Assembly: GCA_023433405.1 (NCBI GenBank)
Contig: JAEZCT010000068.1
Location: 1 to 17,281 of the forward strand
DNA length: 17,281 nt
Direction: 5' to 3'
Origin: Bacillota bacterium
Lineage (GTDB): Bacteria; Bacillota; Clostridia; Oscillospirales; Ruminococcaceae
A model generated the notes under the pieces. That model saw nothing but the letters and a program-made list of their open reading frames with translations. It had not been told where the DNA came from and did no database searches. Position numbers and translations under genes: made by a program. This document shows positions 15,292 to 17,281 of this stretch, in pieces; within the stretch, counting starts at the first letter, position 1; every line of letters starts with the position of its first letter.

Positions 15292-15501
15292 CTACACCGG
15301 TTTTGCTTCCTCACTCAGCATTAGGATATAGTCTGCGGTGGTTTTATAGTATCGGGCAAGCTGTACGAGTATATCATCGGTCAGCGGCTGGGTTTGGGTC
15401 TCTAGGTAGCTGTATTTGCGCTGGGTAATGCCAATGGCTTTGGCAACCGCGTGCTGTGTCAGCCCGGCGCCAGTTCGCAGCTCCTTAATGCGGCTCTTCA
15501 T
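15292..15501 (-). CDS. Small XRE-family helix-turn-helix regulator
   Basis: A 69-residue protein that is essentially a single HTH_3 domain. Helices 2-3 read LTQHAVAKAIGITQRKYSYLE (shown in parts: LTQHAVAKAIG, then ITQRKYSYLE), followed by TDDILVQLARYYKTTADYIL, the usual XRE fourth-fifth helices. There is no sensor domain. Such short Cro/C1-like proteins are often autoregulators. AGGGGG lies about 8 bases before the ATG. The upstream 80 bases are AT-rich and contain GTAT-7-ATAC-type dyads (near 15519-15535) that might be an operator. Confidence 0.93.
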   Translation of the reverse strand: MKSRIKELRTGAGLTQHAVAKAIGITQRKYSYLETQTQPLTDDILVQLARYYKTTADYILMLSEEAKPV

Positions 15502-15580
15502 GACAATGCCCCCTTTTTTTATACTGTATTTGCTTCATACTAATTTTTTTTAACATATTAAAGGCAAGACAATAAAATCG

Positions 15581-15640
15581 AATGATAAACCGCCCGGCGG
15601 CAATACTCCGCGCCGCTGTGCGGTTTATCATTCCTAATTC
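15581..15640 (-). terminator. Terminator-like hairpin between DUF1062 and XRE genes
   Basis: A 13 bp perfect outer stem AATGATAAACCGC (15581-15593) / GCGGTTTATCATT (15620-15632) encloses an inner GC-rich stem CGGCG/CGCCG. On the plus strand it is followed by CCTAATTCTTTTTT. On the minus strand a weaker tail CGATTTTATT follows. It probably ends the DUF1062 transcript. The plus-strand T-run runs straight into the end of MITE copy 6. Confidence 0.65.
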
Positions 15641-15646
15641 TTTTTT

Positions 15647-15748
15647 ATACTAATATCCGATTTAAAAGAGTATAAAAATCAAGTGAAAAGCTTTAATTTA
15701 TGGGTTTTCACGCGGATTTTTATCGACTCTTTTTGAGGAGATTAGTAT
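15647..15748 (-). repeat. Palindromic MITE-like element, copy 6 (102 bp)
   Basis: Near-identical to copy 3, with ends ATACTAAT / ATTAGTAT, outer stem AAAAGAGT/ACTCTTTT and inner stem GTGAAAA/TTTTCAC. It is followed by a short ATTAGTATTAGTATTAGT run at 15741-15758. That run is a small tandem repeat made of the end sequence and overlaps the stop codon of the DUF1062 gene. Confidence 0.92.
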
Positions 15749-15753
15749 TAGTA

Positions 15754-16320
15754 TTAGTCCTGCCTTAACGGCGCGAGGACTACGGTCAGCTCCTTATCCA
15801 GCTTGCAGCGGCGCAGGTCAAGCCCCTGGTCGTTTTGCAGCCGTCCGCTTTCCATCAGCTCATCCCAGCCGCTTTGCGATAAATTAAGCCCCTTGCGCAG
15901 CACCGCCGCCGCCCTTACCGGGTACCCGGTGGGGTTTATAAGGTGCAAGGACGCACCCTCTGCCACGCAAAGACTCTCCCCGTTTACACGGTACTCAAGC
16001 TCGCTTACCGCCGCGCCGTTTTTGCGCAAAAATTGCAGGTTTAGCGCATAGCTCTGCGCAAGACGCGCATCGTTGCGGGTAAACCGCTCCAAAAGCGCCG
16101 GGTCAAGCCGTTTTGGGCTTATGCGGGCGTACACCTCGGCATTCCAGGTGCTTTGGCAGTGCTTGCATTTATAAATCAGCCAGATATCGAGGCTTCGTTT
16201 TTGCGCGTTAACGCGAAACAGACCGGAGGACTGGAACTCACTTTCTCTGCCACACTTCCTGCAATGGCGAACAGCGGCAGGCAGGCAAAGCGGTTCCACC
16301 TCCCAGTGGAACGTTCTCAT
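15754..16320 (-). CDS. DUF1062 family protein
   Basis: A 188-residue cytoplasmic protein of unknown function. Residues 20-55 hold two Cys pairs, C20-RK-C23 and C52-KH-C55, as expected for a zinc ribbon. Between and after them is the family core FRVNAQKRSLDIWLIYKC. The remaining part is helical and basic, without a membrane segment. ATG 16320 has GGAAGGAAG about 9 bases upstream. A short leader ORF with its own binding site overlaps the start of the gene (see 16238-16399). The stop codon abuts MITE copy 6. Confidence 0.9.
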   Translation of the reverse strand: MRTFHWEVEPLCLPAAVRHCRKCGRESEFQSSGLFRVNAQKRSLDIWLIYKCKHCQSTWNAEVYARISPKRLDPALLERFTRNDARLAQSYALNLQFLRKNGAAVSELEYRVNGESLCVAEGASLHLINPTGYPVRAAAVLRKGLNLSQSGWDELMESGRLQNDQGLDLRRCKLDKELTVVLAPLRQD

Positions 16321-16399
16321 AATAATGGCTTCCTTCCTGATATTTTAAGGCTTTCAGGAAGGCAAAAAACGGGGGCGCATAAAGGACGGTAAGTAGCAT
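16238..16399 (-). CDS. Possible leader ORF overlapping the DUF1062 start
   Basis: A 53-codon frame opens at ATG 16399 with GGAGG 9 bases upstream, a better-formed binding site than many in this window. It starts MLLTVLYAPPFFAFLKALK and overlaps the first 80 bases of the DUF1062 gene in another frame. The overlapped part cannot be selected independently. If translated, it may serve translational coupling rather than make a functional protein. The stretch also forms CTTCCTGA...TCAGGAAG (about 16333-16362), a hairpin just before the DUF1062 binding site. This is speculative. Confidence 0.3.
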   Translation of the reverse strand: MLLTVLYAPPFFAFLKALKYQEGSHYYENVPLGGGTALPACRCSPLQEVWQRK

Positions 16400-16429
16400 A
16401 TCAGGTTTCCTCCATTATTTTCTCGGTTG

Positions 16430-16495
16430 ATACGAACTGCGTTTTATACCAAATAGCCAATTAAAATGTATCATCGCATTAAACGTAATTCGTAT
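16430..16495. repeat. Imperfect inverted repeat upstream of DUF1062
   Basis: ATACGAACTGCGTTTTAT (16430-16447) is the approximate reverse complement of ATTAAACGTAATTCGTAT (16478-16495), with about 15 of 18 positions paired and a 30-base loop. It is in the gap 16400-16555 between the CD3324 terminator and the DUF1062 leader, where a promoter must lie. It may be an operator dyad or an RNA hairpin. Confidence 0.55.
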
Positions 16496-16555
16496 TTAAG
16501 CTCACAATTTCTATAGTACCATAGCTATAGGCAAGGGCAAACCTTAACAACGGTT

Positions 16556-16610
16556 CAGAAAAAAAGATGAGGCGAACCCTGCCGTTTTACCGGCCTCTGG
16601 GTTCGCCTCA
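16556..16610 (-). terminator. Intrinsic terminator after the CD3324-family gene
   Basis: A 12 bp stem TGAGGCGAACCC / GGGTTCGCCTCA (16610-16599 with 16579-16568) has an inner GCCGG/CCGGC-like pairing. On the minus strand it is followed by ATCTTTTTTTCT. It lies 6 bases after the stop codon. Confidence 0.92.
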
Positions 16611-16615
16611 ATCAC

Positions 16616-16900
16616 TTAGCGTTTTACGCAACATCTTTTTTGATGCAGGATGATACGCTGCACACTTTTGGTTGATAAATAGTAATCATCCGCTATCTGG
16701 TTCATCCCTCTGCCGCGCTGGTACTCCTCAAATATAGAGGCGTTGCGCGTCGCAAGCTCCTCACGAATCACTGTATTTGCGCCCCAAGGGCGCTGCTCGC
16801 CACTTTTGCGTGGGATATAGATGTACTCACCGTCTATATACTGCTGTACGAGTTCAAGTAACTCCTCCGGCAGCAGCTCGGTTGCGTTTTTATAGCTCAT
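16616..16900 (-). CDS. CD3324-family helix-turn-helix protein
   Basis: A 94-residue protein of the clostridial CD3324 family, related to Mor-type DNA-binding activators. It opens with MSYKNATELLPEELLELVQQ, followed by the conserved YIDGEYIYIPRK (about 21-32) and WG-x-NT. A C-terminal helix-turn-helix is at about 63-87 (GRGMNQIADDYYLSTKSVQR). It is probably a small transcription regulator with unknown targets. GGGGAG lies 6 bases before the ATG. It stands behind a strong promoter and a ~170-base structured leader. Confidence 0.92.
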   Translation of the reverse strand: MSYKNATELLPEELLELVQQYIDGEYIYIPRKSGEQRPWGANTVIREELATRNASIFEEYQRGRGMNQIADDYYLSTKSVQRIILHQKRCCVKR

Positions 16901-17107
16901 ACTGCTCTCCCCTTCCTTTTAAAAAGAAGTCGTGGAAAAGCAAGGGCTATTGTGGCCTTACCGGGTCCATGGCAGGGCTTCTCCTCTGCCATTGTAGGGT
17001 GGGATAACCGGCTGGTTCCATTACCTTGACCGCCTTAGCCCCTGCTAGGCGATAGTAGCGCTGAACCTCATCATTTATTTATCCTCCTATCTATGGATTT
17101 CCAAAAG
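16901..17107 (-). promoter_or_regulatory. Structured leader with a 9-codon ORF upstream of the CD3324-family gene
   Basis: The transcript has a perfect AGGAGG (17088-17083) 8 bases before ATG 17074, opening a 9-residue frame MMRFSATIA that stops with TAG at 17045. The next ~140 bases hold several hairpins: CGCCTAG/CTAAGGCG (which begins at the peptide's last codons), AACC-4-GGTT, and GGCAGaGG/CCCTGCC. A weaker AAGG/CCTT hairpin is followed by GCTTTT. This layout resembles a leader-peptide attenuator, but I recognise no known riboswitch or leader family. A second frame (MEPAGYPTLQW..., from 17021) lacks a good binding site. Confidence 0.5.
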
Positions 17108-17137
17108 AGTATAGCATTCTCCGCCCCATTCTGTCAA
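17108..17137 (-). promoter_or_regulatory. Strong sigma-A promoter of the CD3324-family leader
   Basis: On the minus strand: perfect -35 TTGACA (17137-17132), an 18-base spacer, and -10 TATACT (17113-17108) preceded by TGC, an extended -10. It is the best promoter match in the window. Confidence 0.85.
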
Positions 17138-17171
17138 TTGCATTGCCATGCTCCGACACGTGAGTTTCACA

Positions 17172-17226
17172 AACTCCTAAGCAATTCCAACAAAGCATGT
17201 TCGCTGACCAAGCACCTTAGGAGGTT
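17172..17226. terminator. Hairpin upstream of the CD3324 promoter, possible terminator
   Basis: AACTCCTAAG (17172-17181) pairs with CTTAGGAGGTT (17216-17226) with one bulge, around a loop of about 34 bases. No adjacent long T-run is seen, so it may equally be a regulatory structure or the end of a repeat. The rest of the right edge (17227-17281) shows no gene. Confidence 0.35.
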
Positions 17227-17281
17227 AGACTTGATACTTCGCTTTTTAGGTTGCAAGGCCATATAGTTACGGTGAATAAGC

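Noticed and set aside
2452..15748. CRISPR array suggested by six similar repeats
   Set aside because: The copies are kilobases apart, in both orientations, and separated by genes, so there is no spacer structure.
17172..17226. Partial gene at the right edge
   Set aside because: No open frame with a binding site reaches the window end on either strand; only a hairpin is visible.

Overview
The window looks like a chromosomal segment of a low-to-middle-GC, strictly anaerobic Firmicute of the class Clostridia, most likely Oscillospirales/Ruminococcaceae-like. The evidence is strong AGGAGG-type ribosome binding sites, an FprA-type flavodiiron protein (anaerobe oxygen/NO defence), the compact clostridial form of SerA, a prolyl-tRNA synthetase with a C-terminal zinc-type tail, an OadB-type sodium pump subunit, and a CD3324-family regulator (a family named after a Clostridioides difficile protein). 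No rRNA, tRNA, CRISPR array, transposase or prophage gene was seen.

Layout. (1) 1-2040: a flavodiiron gene (minus) with its own promoter and terminator, flanked by two inverted copies of a ~110 bp hairpin-rich repeat. (2) 2044-4368: a small FlxA-like coiled-coil protein (plus) convergent with a large unknown lipoprotein (minus). (3) 4650-7260: a serC-serA serine biosynthesis operon (minus) with a long leader and a very strong terminator. (4) 7415-8345: a membrane-anchored NERD-like protein and a small cupin (minus). (5) 8727-11262: a DUF1624-type membrane acyltransferase, a YaiI/YqxD (DUF188) protein that appears to start at an AUA codon, and a WYL-domain regulator (all plus). (6) 11511-15026: an OadB-type decarboxylase beta subunit, a 56-residue OadG-like membrane peptide that is easily missed, proS, and a GNAT acetyltransferase (all plus). 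(7) 15292-16900: a small XRE repressor, a DUF1062 protein and a CD3324-family regulator (all minus), the last behind a strong promoter and a ~200 nt structured leader encoding a 9-residue peptide.

The most striking signal is not a gene. Six copies of a ~102 bp palindromic element (2452, 4577 [left-truncated], 9511, 11365, 15059, 15647) sit in intergenic gaps, in both orientations. Each intact copy can fold end to end into one hairpin. Between copies, paired stem positions change together (for example GTCAAAA:TTTTGAC versus GTGAAAA:TTTTCAC). This compensatory pattern suggests that the folded form, or the arm-to-arm symmetry, is maintained. Several copies lie at or in the T-tracts of intrinsic terminators, and the ends are compatible with a TA target duplication (non-autonomous IS630/Tc1-mariner-like MITE). 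The copies carry no coding sequence.

Functionally the window is a patchwork of housekeeping genes (serine synthesis, proline charging, oxygen defence, sodium-coupled decarboxylation) interspersed with small regulators. I see no multi-gene defence or biosynthetic system.
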